DNA from: DATARH01 sp963847345
Lineage (GTDB): Bacteria; Pseudomonadota; Alphaproteobacteria; ATCC43930; CGMCC-115725
NCBI GenBank assembly: GCA_963847345.1
Contig: CAWJZU010000011.1
Coordinates: 1-64,000, forward strand
Direction: 5' to 3'
Length of the DNA stretch: 64,000 nucleotides
In this document: in pieces, positions 37,786 to 46,001 of the stretch
Position numbering within the stretch: the first letter of the stretch is position 1
Layout: the number at the start of each line of letters is the position of its first letter
Position numbers and translations under genes: made by a program
The notes under the pieces: model-generated
Databases searched by the model: none
Told to the model about the DNA's origin: nothing
Seen by the model: the letters and a program-made list of their open reading frames with translations, nothing else

Positions 37786-38258
37786 CGGTGGCGCTGTCTC
37801 CCTTCTGGCGACGGGCCTTTCGCCTGCCGATCCATCTTTACCATTGGGGCGGCGGCGGCCTGCTGGGTCGCCGTTTCATGCTGCTGATCCATATCGGCCG
37901 GCGCAGCGGGTTGCGGCGCGAGACGGTGCTGGAAGTCATGGAGTACCGCCCGACCGGACCCGAAATCGTCGTCATGAGCGGCTTCGGCCGCGACTCCGAT
38001 TGGCTGAGAAACATCAACGCCGGGACCGGCGAGGAGGTGGTAATCGGTCGCGACCATTTCGGCGCAACGCACCGCATTCTCGATACCGAAGAAGCTGTTG
38101 GCGTTGTCACCCGCTATGAGCATCGCAATCGGTTCATCTCTCCGATTGTTCGCTTCGCGCTGTCGCGGCTCGCCGGCTGGCGCTATCGCAGCTCGGATAG
38201 CGATCGCCGCAAGCTCGTCGCACAATTCCCGTTTATCGCATTCCGGCCGCAAACATGA
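37782..38258 (+). CDS. DDN-like nitroreductase-family protein (PF04075 type) in the cob operon
   Basis: 158 residues. The stretch RRFMLLIHIGRRSGLRRETV, then VLEVMEY, VMSGFGRDSDWLRNI and GRDHFGATHRILD follow the deazaflavin-dependent nitroreductase (DDN/Rv3547) family, which folds as a split-barrel flavin or F420 binder. ATG 37782 overlaps the cobN stop and its own end overlaps cobO (ATG at 38255), so it is firmly inside the operon. A redox role in corrin synthesis, such as Co(II) to Co(I) reduction before adenosylation by CobO, is an attractive but untested idea. Confidence 0.75.
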   Translation: MTVALSPFWRRAFRLPIHLYHWGGGGLLGRRFMLLIHIGRRSGLRRETVLEVMEYRPTGPEIVVMSGFGRDSDWLRNINAGTGEEVVIGRDHFGATHRILDTEEAVGVVTRYEHRNRFISPIVRFALSRLAGWRYRSSDSDRRKLVAQFPFIAFRPQT

Positions 38259-38878
38259 GCCCCGCCATCCTCGGCGAAGACGAGATCAACCGGCTGCACC
38301 GCGAGAAGATGGAACGGCGGCAGGCGGCGCGCCGCAAGGTGCTCGCGACCAAGACCGAGGAGCGCGGCCTCGTCATCGTGCATACCGGCGCCGGCAAGGG
38401 GAAATCGACCGCCGCGTTCGGCATGGTGCTGCGCTGCGTCGGGCACGGCTTCAGGGTCGGAATCGTGCAGTTCGTCAAGGGCGCCTGGGGCACCGGCGAG
38501 CGCACCGTGCTGGCGCAATTTCCCGATCTCGTCACCTGCCGCGCGATGGGGGAGGGGTTCACCTGGGACACGCAGGACCGCGCCCGTGACATCGCCGCCG
38601 CCCGCGCCGCCTGGGAAGCAGCCAAGGCGATGATCGCCGACCCGTCCTACCGGATGGTGCTGCTTGACGAACTGAACATCGTGCTGCGTTACGACTACCT
38701 GCCACTCGACGACGTGATCGCAGCATTGCGCGGCAAGCCGCGCGATCTGCATGTCGTCGTGACCGGCCGCAACGCGCCGCCGCCGCTGATCGAGATCGCC
38801 GACCTTGTCACCGAGATGACTCTCGTCAAGCACCCGTTCCGCGCCGGGGTCAAGGCGCAGGCCGGGATCGAGTTCTGA
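38255..38878 (+). CDS. cobO: Cob(I)yrinic acid a,c-diamide adenosyltransferase
   Basis: 207 residues of the CobA/CobO/BtuR type. VIVHTGAGKGKSTAAFGMVL is the P-loop (read in this family as binding ATP backwards), followed by VQFVKGAWGTGERTVLAQF, GEGFTWDTQDRARD and VLLDELNIVLRYDYLPLDDV. It transfers the 5'-deoxyadenosyl group to Co(I). The start overlaps the preceding gene by four bases, and cobQ follows after 13 bases. Confidence 0.96.
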   Translation: MSPAILGEDEINRLHREKMERRQAARRKVLATKTEERGLVIVHTGAGKGKSTAAFGMVLRCVGHGFRVGIVQFVKGAWGTGERTVLAQFPDLVTCRAMGEGFTWDTQDRARDIAAARAAWEAAKAMIADPSYRMVLLDELNIVLRYDYLPLDDVIAALRGKPRDLHVVVTGRNAPPPLIEIADLVTEMTLVKHPFRAGVKAQAGIEF

Positions 38879-38891
38879 TGAGCGGCACCGC

Positions 38892-40415
38892 ATGACCCGA
38901 GCGCTGATGCTGCAAGGCACCGGCTCCGATGTCGGCAAGTCGCTGCTCGTCGCCGGTCTGGGGCGCGCCTTTACCCGGCGGGGTCTGCGGGTGCGGCCGT
39001 TCAAGCCGCAGAACATGTCGAACAACGCCGCGGTGACGGCTGACGGCGGCGAGATCGGGCGGGCGCAGGCATTGCAGGCGCGGGCCTGCGGCGTCGCCCC
39101 GATCAGCGACATGAACCCGGTTCTGCTGAAACCGCAATCGGACGGCGCGGCGCAGATCGTGCTGTGCGGCCGCGTGCAAGGCAGCGCGGCGGCGCGCGAT
39201 TACCGGAAACTGGCGCCGAGTCTGCTGCCGGCGGTATCGAGTGCCTTCGACCGGCTCGCCGCCGGGGCCGATCTCGTGCTGGTCGAGGGCGCCGGCAGCC
39301 CGGCCGAAATCAACCTGCGCCCCGGCGACATCGCCAATATGGGGTTCGCCGAGGCCGCCGACCTGCCGGTTGCGCTGATCGGCGACATCGAGCGCGGCGG
39401 TGTCATCGGGCAACTCGTCGGCACGCACGCGCTACTGTCGCGGTCCGAGCGGGGCCGGCTCGCCGGCTACATCGTCAACAAATTCCGCGGCGATATCAGG
39501 CTGTTCGACGGCGGCGTCGCCGCGATCGGGGAGCGCACCGGGTGGCCGTGCTTCGGGGTCGTCCCGTTCTTCGCCGAGGCGTCGCTGCTGCCGGCCGAGG
39601 ATTCGATGGCGCTGCGGCGATCCGATCCACTGGGACCGCGGGCGTCTCGCCCGCCGATGCGGCCGGGACGGAAGCGGTCCGAAAGGCTCAAGATCGCCGT
39701 TCCGCTCCTGCCGCGCATCGCGAATTTCGACGATCTCGATCCGCTGCGCGCCGAGCCCTGCGTCGAACTCGTGATCGTGCCCTCCGGCAATCCGCTGCCG
39801 CGCGACGCCGTGCTGATCATCCTGCCCGGATCGAAGGCGACGCTGTCCGATCTCGCTTTTCTGCGGCGCGAGGGGTGGGACATCGACATTCTCGCGCATC
39901 GCCGCCACGGTGGACACATTCTGGGGCTGTGCGGCGGCTACCAGATGCTCGGTCGACGCATTGCCGATCCCGAGGGGCACGAGGGTCCGCCCGGCGAGGC
40001 GGCGGGGCTCGGATTGCTCGACATCGAAACGCTCCTCGGCCCGGAAAAGCATCTTTGCGACATCACCGGCATCGATCTCGCGACCGGCATGCAGGTGCGC
40101 GGGTATGAGATGCACCTCGGCGCGACGAGCGGCCCTGGTCTCGCCCGGCCGATGCTCGACCTCGGCGGACGGCCTGACGGCGCGGTCAGCCCCGATGGCC
40201 GTGTCGCCGGCTGCTATCTGCACGGGGTGTTCGCCGCTGACGCCTTCCGCCGCGCGTTCCTGGCCGGCCTGGGCGCCGAGGCCAGCGCCGGCATCGCCTA
40301 CGACGCGCTGATCGACCACATCCTCGATCGGCTCGCCGACCACCTCGAACGGCACCTTGACGTCGCCGGGCTGCTCGCTGCCTCGCGCGCGCCGCGATTC
40401 ACCCGGGCAGCCTGA
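38892..40415 (+). CDS. cobQ: Cobyric acid synthase (glutamine-hydrolysing)
   Basis: 507 residues. The N-terminal synthetase domain has MLQGTGSDVGKSLLVAGLG and RPFKPQNMSNNAAVTADGGE; the glutaminase domain has HILGLCGGYQMLGRR (nucleophile Cys) and GRVAGCYLHGVFAAD (catalytic His). It amidates the b, d, e and g carboxylates of adenosylcobyrinate diamide. The linker before KIAVPLLPRIANFDDLDPL is extended by about 16 residues encoded by a palindromic element (39633-39680). Its last 17 bases overlap the end of the convergent cobD. Confidence 0.95.
   Translation: MTRALMLQGTGSDVGKSLLVAGLGRAFTRRGLRVRPFKPQNMSNNAAVTADGGEIGRAQALQARACGVAPISDMNPVLLKPQSDGAAQIVLCGRVQGSAAARDYRKLAPSLLPAVSSAFDRLAAGADLVLVEGAGSPAEINLRPGDIANMGFAEAADLPVALIGDIERGGVIGQLVGTHALLSRSERGRLAGYIVNKFRGDIRLFDGGVAAIGERTGWPCFGVVPFFAEASLLPAEDSMALRRSDPLGPRASRPPMRPGRKRSERLKIAVPLLPRIANFDDLDPLRAEPCVELVIVPSGNPLPRDAVLIILPGSKATLSDLAFLRREGWDIDILAHRRHGGHILGLCGGYQMLGRRIADPEGHEGPPGEAAGLGLLDIETLLGPEKHLCDITGIDLATGMQVRGYEMHLGATSGPGLARPMLDLGGRPDGAVSPDGRVAGCYLHGVFAADAFRRAFLAGLGAEASAGIAYDALIDHILDRLADHLERHLDVAGLLAASRAPRFTRAA
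39633..39680. repeat. Palindromic element inside cobQ (GGACCGC...GCGGTCC)
   Basis: 48 bases beginning GGACCGCGGGCGTCTCGCCC and ending GACGGAAGCGGTCC. Outer ends are complementary and match the ends of the elements at 36292 and 55230. It reads in frame as GPRASRPPMRPGRKRS in the domain linker, a place where extra residues do least harm. Confidence 0.6.
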
Positions 40416-41395
40416 CATGCAGCGAGATCCAAGCGGCGACCAGACCGCCGCTCAGCAGCAGACACGCCGCGTAGTACAGCCGCAACGCCCGCACGATGTC
40501 GGCTTGTGTCGCCCGCGCCGTGCCGCTGCCGAGCCACGGGTCCTCCACGGTACCCTCGGCATAGCGGCGCGGGCCAGCCAGCGCGAGGCCGAGCGCGCCG
40601 GCCATCGCCGCCTCCGGCCAGCCGGCATTCGGCGACCGGTGCTTCTTCGCGTCGCGCAGCATCGTGACGAGGCTCCGGCCGGGCCGGGCATCGCCGACGA
40701 ACAGCGTCGCCGCGGCGAGCAGCACGCCGCTGAGCCTCGCCGGCACAAGGTTCAGCAGATCGTCGAAACGGGCGGCAGCCCAGCCGAACGCGCGATAACG
40801 CTCCGAACGATAGCCGATCATGCTGTCGAGCGTGTTCGCCATCTTGTACGCGAACAGGCCCGGCAAACCGCCGATCAGATACCAGAAGACCGGCGCCACG
40901 ACGCCATCGCTAAAATTTTCGGCGAGGCTCTCGATCGCCGCGCGCGCGACGCCGTGCCGGTCGAGCCGCGCCGGGTCGCGGCCGACGATGTGACTGACCG
41001 CCAATCGCCCGGCCTCGACGCCGCCGTCGCGCAGCGCCAGCAGAGACGGCGGCGACATGCAGAAACAGGCTGCGCTGCGCTACCAGAATGCCGATCAGCA
41101 GCGCTTCGATCAGCGCGCCGAACGGTCGGCCGCGGCACAGCGCCTCAATCAGCCAGCCGATCGCGGCGGCGCCGCCGACCAATGCGACCACCGCCAGGAT
41201 GCCGCGCTCGCGGCGGGCCCGGTCGGTACGTTGCGGCCGGTTGAGCTTGTGGTCGAAAAACGCGATTGCCCGGCCGGCGAGCACCACCGGATGCGGCACG
41301 AACCGGAACAACGTCCGCATATCGCCGAACAGCGCGTCTATCGCCAAGCCGACAAGCAGCAGCAGCAGCGGATCGCTCAGGGATGGTGGTCTCAT
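40399..41395 (-). CDS. cobD: Adenosylcobinamide-phosphate synthase, frame-interrupted
   Basis: CbiB/CobD membrane enzyme joining aminopropanol (or its phosphate) to adenosylcobyrate. The N-terminal part from ATG 41395 has LLLLLVGLAIDALFGD, RFVPHPVVLAGRAIAFFDHK and VAQRSLFLHVAAV. Near 41050 the frame changes, and the protein goes on with RLAVSHIVGRDPARLD, AAIESLAENFSDGVVAPVFW and YKMANTLDSMIGYRSERYR, all family signatures. It is the only cob gene here on the minus strand, so it interrupts the operon; cbiX starts 84 bases away in the other direction. Confidence 0.88.
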
Positions 41396-41478
41396 TGCGG
41401 CGGCAATCTCGGCTGCGACGCCCCGGCAATCAATCGGGCGCGATCAATCAGGCGCGATCATTCGGGGGGAAAGCGGCG

Positions 41479-42391
41479 ATGAGCGAACCGGCTGTGCTGC
41501 TGTGCGGCCACGGCAGCCGCGACCCCGAGGCCATCGACGAGTTCGAGCAGGCCGCGGCGGCGCTGCGCGCCCGGCTCCGGGGCCGCGATTTCGCAAACGG
41601 CTATCTCGAATTCGCCCGCCCGACGATCGGCGAAGCGCTCGTTGAATTGCATGCACGCGGCGCGTCCCGAATACTGGCCGTGCCGGGGATGCTGTTCGCC
41701 GCGAGTCACGTCAAGAACGACCTGCCGTGGGAGATGAACAGCTTCATGGCCGCGCATCGGGGGGCCGAGGTACGGCTCGCGCGCGACCTCGGTATCGACC
41801 CGAAACTGCTGGAAGCCGCGGCCGACCGCATCGCCGCCGTTGCGCCGCAGAGCGAACGCTCGGAATCGCTGCTCGTTGTCGTCGGTCGCGGCACCAACGA
41901 CCCGGATGCCAACGCCAACATCGCGAAAGTCGCGCGCATGCTGTGGGAAGGGCTCGGCTTCGGCTGGGCGGAAACGGCATTCAGCGGCGTCGCGCACCCC
42001 CGAGTTGGACGCGGCGCTCGACCGTGCGGCGCTTCTCGGTTTCCGCCGCATCGTCGTCTTTCCGTATTTCCTGTTCACCGGGGTTCTGGTCAAACGCATC
42101 TACGGCGAGACCGACGAGGCTGCCGCCCGTTTCCCCGAGATCACCTTCATCAAGTCCGGCTATCTCCGCGATCACCCGAGGGTCATCGACGCCTTCCTCG
42201 ACCGCATTGACGAATGCGATACCGGCGATCCGGCGATGAACTGCCAGCTCTGCAAATACCGCACGCGCATCATCGGGTACGACGATTCCGTCGGCGCGCC
42301 GCAGCAGGGGCATCATCACCATGTGCGCGGCACCGGGGTCGGTCCCGGGCACCCGCATACGCATCCCCATTCTCATCATCATGATGGCTGA
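41479..42391 (+). CDS. cbiX: CbiX-like sirohydrochlorin chelatase with His-rich tail, frame-interrupted
   Basis: A tandem CbiX protein of about 300 residues. First half: VLLCGHGSRDPEAIDEFEQA (the HGS motif with metal-binding His), VPGMLFAASHVKNDLPWEM (second His). Second half: LLVVVGRGTNDPDANANIAK and, after a shift near 42000, VVFPYFLFTGVLVKRIYGE. The C-terminus holds NCQLCKYR and a tail of 12 or so His (HHHHVRG, PHTHPHSHHHDG) typical for cobalt storage. Finding a sirohydrochlorin-type chelatase next to a CobN system is odd, since the two insert cobalt at different stages. Confidence 0.85.
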
Positions 42392-42421
42392 ATCGGAGTT
42401 GGGGCGCTGTTCGACAGGTTC

Positions 42422-43328
42422 GTGATCGTCGACTGGAGCGCGGCCGGCACGCCAAAGACCGGCCGCGACAGCATCTGGATCTGCGCGGTCGGCCGCGACG
42501 GAGCCGAGCTACTGCTGGAAAACCCGCCCACCCGGTACGCCGCAAAGGCGATGCTCCGCCAGGTGCTCGCCGACTCCATGCAGCGCGGCGACCGCGTGCT
42601 GGCCGGGTTCGATTTTCCGTTCGGTTATCCGGCTGGTTTCGCGGCCGGTTTGGGGCTTGCCGGCCAGCCGCTCTGGCGTGCCGTGTGGGACGAGATCGCC
42701 TCTCTGGTCGCGGACGACGAGCATAACCGCAACAACCGGTTCGAGGTCGGCGCGAGGCTCAATCAGCGGGTTTCCGGCGGCCGGTTCCCGTTCTGGGGTT
42801 GTCCGGCGAGCGCCGCGGGCCCCTTTCTCGGCGCGACCCATCACCACGGTCATGACGGCAACGGCCTCGCCGAGAAGCGGCTGATCGATACCTGGATGAC
42901 TCGGGGCGCAGCCGTGCTGGAAGCTCGCCTATACCGGCTCGGTCGGCAGCCAGTCCTTGACCGGGATTCCGGTCGTCCGGGCGTTGCGCGACGATTCCGA
43001 ATGGGCCGATCGGGCCCGAATCTGGCCGTTCGAGACCGGGTTCGGCCTGCCCGAAGAAGCAAAGATCGTATTCGCCGAGGTGTGGCCCTCATGGTGGCCG
43101 GTCCAGGCCGAACCCGGGGAGCCGAAGGACAAGGCGCAGGTTCGAACCGTGGCCCGGATTTTCGCCGAGCAAGATGGAAAGGGAGAGTTGGCGCGGTGGC
43201 TGGCCGGACCCTCTGACTTGAACGCCGAGCAGATCCAGACGATCACAATCGAGGAGGCGTGGACGCTCGGGGTGATGGCGCCTAGAAAGCGCGGCCAGCC
43301 TATCCCTGTCCCTAGAGCCATTGCCAAA
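42422..43328 (+). CDS. Uncharacterised cob-operon protein (DWSAAG...GFDFPFGYP family), frame-interrupted
   Basis: FVIVDWSAAGTPKTGRDSIW opens the protein, then VLAGFDFPFGYPAGFAAGL, DEHNRNNRFEVGARLNQR and, after a frame change near 42945, VGSQSLTGIPVVRALRDDSE, RIWPFETGFGLP and FAEVWPSWW. The VDWSAA strand and the FDFPFGYP loop recall the RNase H-like DUF429 fold, where the Asp residues bind metal, but this is inference. Only GTG 42422 is available as start; homology suggests a few more residues upstream. It has no natural stop: a GGGGGAG repeat joins it in frame to cobH. Homologues sit beside cobH in other alphaproteobacteria as far as I recall; function unknown. Confidence 0.6.
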
Positions 43329-43330
43329 TC

Positions 43331-43370
43331 TCACTCTCCCCCAAAGGGGGAGGGGGCCGGGGTGAGGGGG
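43331..43370. repeat. CTCCCCC/GGGGGAG repeat fusing two frames
   Basis: TCTCCCCCAAAGGGGGAG forms a hairpin followed by GGGGCCGGGGTGAGGGGG. The block has no stop in the frame of the upstream gene, so that gene reads on into cobH as one long frame (SHSPPKGEGAGVRGTRSEN). It belongs to the same class as 32826-32953, 49841-49878 and 61349-61397. Confidence 0.7.
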
Positions 43371-43418
43371 ACGCGCTCAGAGAATGTTGCCGTCAACCCT
43401 GACACGGCCGCCGCCACG

Positions 43419-44078
43419 GTGCCGTCCGTCCCCGGATCGGGAGAGAGCCGTGTCGACTATTTCCGCGACCCCGCGGCGATCTATCGGCGCTCGTTTGCGC
43501 TGGTCCGCGAGGCGGCGGATCTCGGCCGCTTTCCGGTCGCGCTGCGCCCGCTGGCCGAGCGCCTGGCACATGCCGCCGGCGATGTCTCGATCCTCGATGA
43601 CCTCGCCTGGTCGCGCGGTGCCGTCGCCGCCGGACGTCGCGCTCTGGCGAACGGCGCCCCGATCCTCACAGACAGCTCGATGGTCGCGGCCGGTATCACT
43701 GAAGCTCTGCTGCCGGCCGGCAATCCGGTGATTTGCACGTTGCGCGATCCCGCCGTCGCGGCGCTGGCCTCCGAATTGCGCACGACCCGCAGCGCCGCTG
43801 CCGTCGAACTGTGGCGCCCGAATCTGGCCGGTTCGATCGTCGCGATCGGCAACGCGCCGACCGCATTGTTCCACCTGCTCGAGATCGTCGCCGCCGGCGC
43901 CGACCCGCCTGCCCTGGTGCTCGGTTTCCCAGTGGGATTTGTCGGCGCCGCCGAGGCAAAGGAGGCGCTGATCGGGTTCGGCCGCGGATTGCCCTTTGTC
44001 GCGCTGCGCGGACGGCGCGGCGGCAGCGCGCTGGCGGCGGCGGCGGTCAACGCGCTGTGTGTCCGGACGCCGGCATGA
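43419..44078 (+). CDS. cobH: Precorrin-8X methylmutase
   Basis: Moves the C-11 methyl to C-12 to make hydrogenobyrinate. 219 residues from the tentative GTG 43419: RDPAAIYRRSFALVREAADL, DDLAWSRGAVAAGRRALANG, ILTDSSMVAAGITEALLPAG, RTTRSAAAVELWRPNLAGS and VLGFPVGFVGAAEAKEALI, all family-typical, including the catalytic His region being replaced by GDVSILDDL context as read here (the usual H is not obvious). The true start is unclear because a repeat lies just upstream and the frame is open further. Stop overlaps cobL (ATGA). Confidence 0.88.
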   Translation: MPSVPGSGESRVDYFRDPAAIYRRSFALVREAADLGRFPVALRPLAERLAHAAGDVSILDDLAWSRGAVAAGRRALANGAPILTDSSMVAAGITEALLPAGNPVICTLRDPAVAALASELRTTRSAAAVELWRPNLAGSIVAIGNAPTALFHLLEIVAAGADPPALVLGFPVGFVGAAEAKEALIGFGRGLPFVALRGRRGGSALAAAAVNALCVRTPA

Positions 44079-45298
44079 AACGATGGCTCGCCATCGTCGG
44101 CATCGGCGAGGACGGACTATCCGGCCTTGCGCCGGCGGCTCGCACCCTGATCGAAACCGCGGAACTGCTGGTCGGTGGCGCCCGGCATCTCGCGATGGTG
44201 CCTTCGTCTATGGTGCCGCTGGGCCGGGCCGAACGGCTGATCTGGCGCCGACCGCTCGCCGACACGCTCGGCGATATCGCGGCGCGGCGCGGCAGCCGGG
44301 TCACCGTGCTGGCGAGCGGCGACCCGTCGTGGTACGGCGTGGCCAACCTGCTGGCGCGGCATTTTCCGATGAACGAGATAACGATTGTGCCGCATCCCGG
44401 CGCCTTCAGCCTCGCCGCCTCCCGGCTCGGCTGGGCGCTCGAGGACTGCGTCACCCTGAGCCTGCACGGGCGGCCGCTCGACAGCCTGCGTCTGCATCTG
44501 GCGCCGCGCACCCGGCTGCTGCTGCTTTCGCATGACGGCGATACGCCCCGCGACATCGCCGGCCTGCTGTCCGCCTCCGGCTGGGGGCCGAGCCCCATGA
44601 CAGTCTTCGAGCATCTCGGCGGCGAGCGCGAGGCAATTCAGGATGGCACCGCCGATAGCTGGGGCGAGCGCCACGCCGCCGACCTCAACACGATTGCCGT
44701 CGAATGTATCCCGGCGCCGGATGCGCGCCCGTTGTCGCGATCGGCCGGGTTACCGGATGATGCGTTCGAGCATGACGGCCAGCTGACCAAGCGCGAGATC
44801 AGGGCGATGACGCTTGCTCGCCTGGCCCCGCTCGCGGGCGAGATATTGTGGGATATCGGAGCCGGATGCGGCTCGATCGCGATCGAGTGGCTGCGCGCAA
44901 TTCCGGGGGGCTCAGCGATCGCCGTCGAGCACAACCAGGCGCGCGCCGCGATGATAGCGCGCAATGCCGCGCGCCTTGGCGTTCCTGGGTTGCGCATCGT
45001 GGCCGCCCGGGCGCCGGGCGGGCTGGCCGACCTGTCCGTCCCGGACGCCATTTTTATCGGCGGCGGCATTGGCGATCCCGCTCTGCTGGAAGAAGCCTGG
45101 GCGGCATTGCGGCCCGGCGGCCGGCTCGTCGCTAATGTTATAAGTACCGAAGGGGAGCGTGCCGTGCTCGATTGGCATTCCCGGCACGGCGGCGAGTTGA
45201 CACGGATCGCCGTCAGCCAGGCCGAAACCCTCGGCTCGCATCACGCCTGGCGCCCGCTAATGCCGGTCACACAGCTTTTCGCGGCAAAATTGGTCTGA
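44075..45298 (+). CDS. cobL: Precorrin-6Y C5,15-methyltransferase (decarboxylating)
   Basis: 407 residues, two enzymes in one chain. The N-terminal CbiE-type tetrapyrrole methylase has VGIGEDGLSGLAPAARTLIE and VTVLASGDPSWYGVANLLAR; the C-terminal CbiT-type domain has EILWDIGAGCGSIAIEWLRA and AIFIGGGIGDPALLEEAW. It methylates C-5 and C-15 of the dihydro precorrin-6 and removes the acetate carboxyl at C-12. CobK, which makes its substrate, is absent from the window. Confidence 0.95.
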   Translation: MKRWLAIVGIGEDGLSGLAPAARTLIETAELLVGGARHLAMVPSSMVPLGRAERLIWRRPLADTLGDIAARRGSRVTVLASGDPSWYGVANLLARHFPMNEITIVPHPGAFSLAASRLGWALEDCVTLSLHGRPLDSLRLHLAPRTRLLLLSHDGDTPRDIAGLLSASGWGPSPMTVFEHLGGEREAIQDGTADSWGERHAADLNTIAVECIPAPDARPLSRSAGLPDDAFEHDGQLTKREIRAMTLARLAPLAGEILWDIGAGCGSIAIEWLRAIPGGSAIAVEHNQARAAMIARNAARLGVPGLRIVAARAPGGLADLSVPDAIFIGGGIGDPALLEEAWAALRPGGRLVANVISTEGERAVLDWHSRHGGELTRIAVSQAETLGSHHAWRPLMPVTQLFAAKLV

Positions 45299-45299
45299 A

Positions 45300-46001
45300 A
45301 TGAAGTCAGGGCGGTTATACGGGGTCGGCCTCGGGCCGGGCGATCCCGAACTGGTGACATTGAAGGCCCTGCGCGTGCTGCGCTCTGTCGCGGTTATCGC
45401 CTATCCGGCGCCGGATGTCGGCGACAGCGTCGCGCGCGGCATCGCCGCGCAGTGGCTCGACCGAGGCCAGAAGGAGATCGCGATCCGCTTTCCGATGCGG
45501 CCGGGACCGCCGCCGCAGGAAATCTACCAAAACGCCGCGGCGCAGATCGAAGCGGTGCTGCAGGCGGGTGACGATGTGGCCTATCTATGCGCGGGAGACC
45601 CGCTGCTGTACGGCAGCTTCGCCGGGCTTCTCGCCGCGCTCGACTTGCGCGTTCCGGTCGCGATCGTCCCCGGCGTATCGTCGATCACCGCCTGCGCCGC
45701 GGCGGCGGGTGCTCCGCTGGCAACGCGCGATGAGATGCTGTCAATCATTCCCGCCACATTGCCCGAAGAGGAACTGGCCGCCGCTCTTGCCGGCATCGAG
45801 GCCGCCGCCGTAATCAAGCTGGGCCGCCATTTCCCGAAGCTGCGCCGGGTCCTGCAGCAGCTCGGATTGCTGGAAGCAGCCATATATGTCGAGCATGCCA
45901 GCTGGCCGAGCGAACGGGTCGCCGCGCTCGCCGCCGTCAACCCCGCGACGGTGCCGTATTTCGCGACCGCTCTGGTGCGGCGCGGCGGAGCGCCACCGTG
46001 A
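45300..46001 (+). CDS. cobI: Precorrin-2 C20-methyltransferase
   Basis: 233 residues of tetrapyrrole methylase fold: RLYGVGLGPGDPELVTLKAL at the start, DDVAYLCAGDPLLYGSFAGL, VAIVPGVSSITACAAAAGAP and VIKLGRHFPKLRRVL. It adds the C-20 methyl that is later lost on ring contraction. The ATG follows the cobL stop by one base and the end overlaps the next start by four bases. Confidence 0.94.
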   Translation: MKSGRLYGVGLGPGDPELVTLKALRVLRSVAVIAYPAPDVGDSVARGIAAQWLDRGQKEIAIRFPMRPGPPPQEIYQNAAAQIEAVLQAGDDVAYLCAGDPLLYGSFAGLLAALDLRVPVAIVPGVSSITACAAAAGAPLATRDEMLSIIPATLPEEELAAALAGIEAAAVIKLGRHFPKLRRVLQQLGLLEAAIYVEHASWPSERVAALAAVNPATVPYFATALVRRGGAPP

